Source: Claveliimonas ammoniilytica
Lineage (GTDB): Bacteria > Bacillota > Clostridia > Lachnospirales > Lachnospiraceae
Reading direction: 5' to 3'
DNA: 64,000 bases
Assembly: GCF_025567415.1 (NCBI RefSeq)
Contig: NZ_JAOQJV010000003.1
Location: forward strand, 124,001 to 188,000
Shown here in pieces: positions 63,551-64,000 of the stretch. The notes below the pieces were generated by a model. The model searched no databases. It was not told the origin of the DNA and saw nothing but the letters and a program-made list of their open reading frames with translations. Each line of letters begins with the position of its first letter. Position 1 is the stretch's first letter. Both the position numbers and the translations under genes were made by a program.

Positions 63551-64000
63551 TTATAAATGTAATACTCGGTCTTTGATCTCCTGGGTTCTTCCCTGATTCC
63601 AGAACTGGGTTCCGATATAACCACAGGTTCTTCTGGCTACTGCCATCTTGTTCTGATCTGTATTACCACAGTTCGGACATTCCCAGACCAGCTTGCCAGA
63701 CTCGTCTTCCTTAATCTGGATCTCTCCGTCATACCCGCAGCACTCACAGTAATCACTCTTGGTATTCAGTTCTGCATACATGATGTTCTCATAAATAAAC
63801 TTCATAACAGAAAGTACTGCCGGGATATTCTGCTGCATATCCGGTACTTCAATGTAGCTGATCGCACCTCCCGGAGACAGCTTCTGAAAATCTGCTTCAA
63901 ATTTCAGTTTGTCAAATGCATTGATTTCCTCAGTTACATGAACGTGATAACTGTTCGTAATATAGTTTTTATCAGTTACACCCTTGATGATACCGAATCT
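63551..64000 (-). CDS. nrdD: Anaerobic ribonucleoside-triphosphate reductase, 3' end
   Basis: The last 149 residues or so of class III ribonucleotide reductase; the gene continues past the right edge. Visible are KGVTDKNYITNSYHVHV and SPGGAISYIEVPDM, the zinc ligands CECCGYDGEI and CPNCGNTDQ, and the glycyl-radical site RTCGYIGTQFW, where the Gly before Tyr carries the radical. It makes deoxynucleotides without oxygen and needs NrdG, found downstream. Confidence 0.96.
   Translation of the reverse strand, partial: RFGIIKGVTDKNYITNSYHVHVTEEINAFDKLKFEADFQKLSPGGAISYIEVPDMQQNIPAVLSVMKFIYENIMYAELNTKSDYCECCGYDGEIQIKEDESGKLVWECPNCGNTDQNKMAVARRTCGYIGTQFWNQGRTQEIKDRVLHL

Overview
The window looks like the chromosome of a low-to-moderate GC, spore-forming anaerobic Firmicute, most likely a gut Lachnospiraceae (family inferred from gene content; no species claimed). 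The support is the spoIIA sporulation operon, a YlmC/YmxH sporulation protein, a CarD regulator, a T-box-controlled valS, oxygen-sensitive class III ribonucleotide reductase genes and a GH36 alpha-galactosidase. Positions 50140-50438 are an assembly gap.

Positions 1 to about 38.62 kb are the right-hand part of a large integrative and conjugative element (ICE). Nearly every gene is on the minus strand, so transcription runs from the chromosome junction leftwards. The order is: a partition operon (unknown gene, parA, parB, small membrane protein); a replication/processing operon (Cys-rich protein, SSB, two RepA_N-type initiators, DnaC-like loader) leading into pcfB and the VirD4 coupling protein; the mating channel (Maff2/VirB2-like, VirB6-like, PrgI/VirB3-like, VirB4, DUF3789 peptide, a cell-wall hydrolase with 3D, M23 and NlpC/P60 domains, DUF4315, DUF4366, topoisomerase III); a 2.1-kresidue SpaA/Cna-B surface adhesin; and a cargo/anti-host-like block (DUF5688, a 2560-residue ArdC-methylase-SNF2 protein, a YodL/DUF3849-like protein). 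Relaxase, integrase and the left end are not in the window and should lie beyond position 1. Intrinsic hairpins sit at most module boundaries. A 23-bp direct-repeat array lies inside the second repA gene and is a good candidate replication origin.

The ICE right end lies inside spoIIAC (sigma-F). spoIIAA and spoIIAB are intact at 38.8-39.6 kb, but sigma-F stops after about 76 native residues at the junction. Unless the element excises, this cell should lack the first forespore sigma factor. This is the most interesting feature of the window.

From 39.6 to 64 kb the sequence is ordinary chromosome: a valS-LTA synthase-folC-small ORF-TPR operon behind a valine T-box; an AEC transporter, DUF1848 and HD-domain protein (with the gap); an SDR reductase; a ymxH-nrdR-truA-exoA-isochorismatase operon; arcC; dapB; a ComEC-like MBL lipoprotein; tRNA-Gly(CCC); dtd and carD; an EamA transporter divergent from alpha-galactosidase; and nrdG plus the 3' end of nrdD. 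Two near-identical 81-bp hairpin repeats (39.8 and 62.4 kb) and several gene remnants (PIN, pyridoxamine-phosphate-oxidase-like, metN-like) complete the picture.
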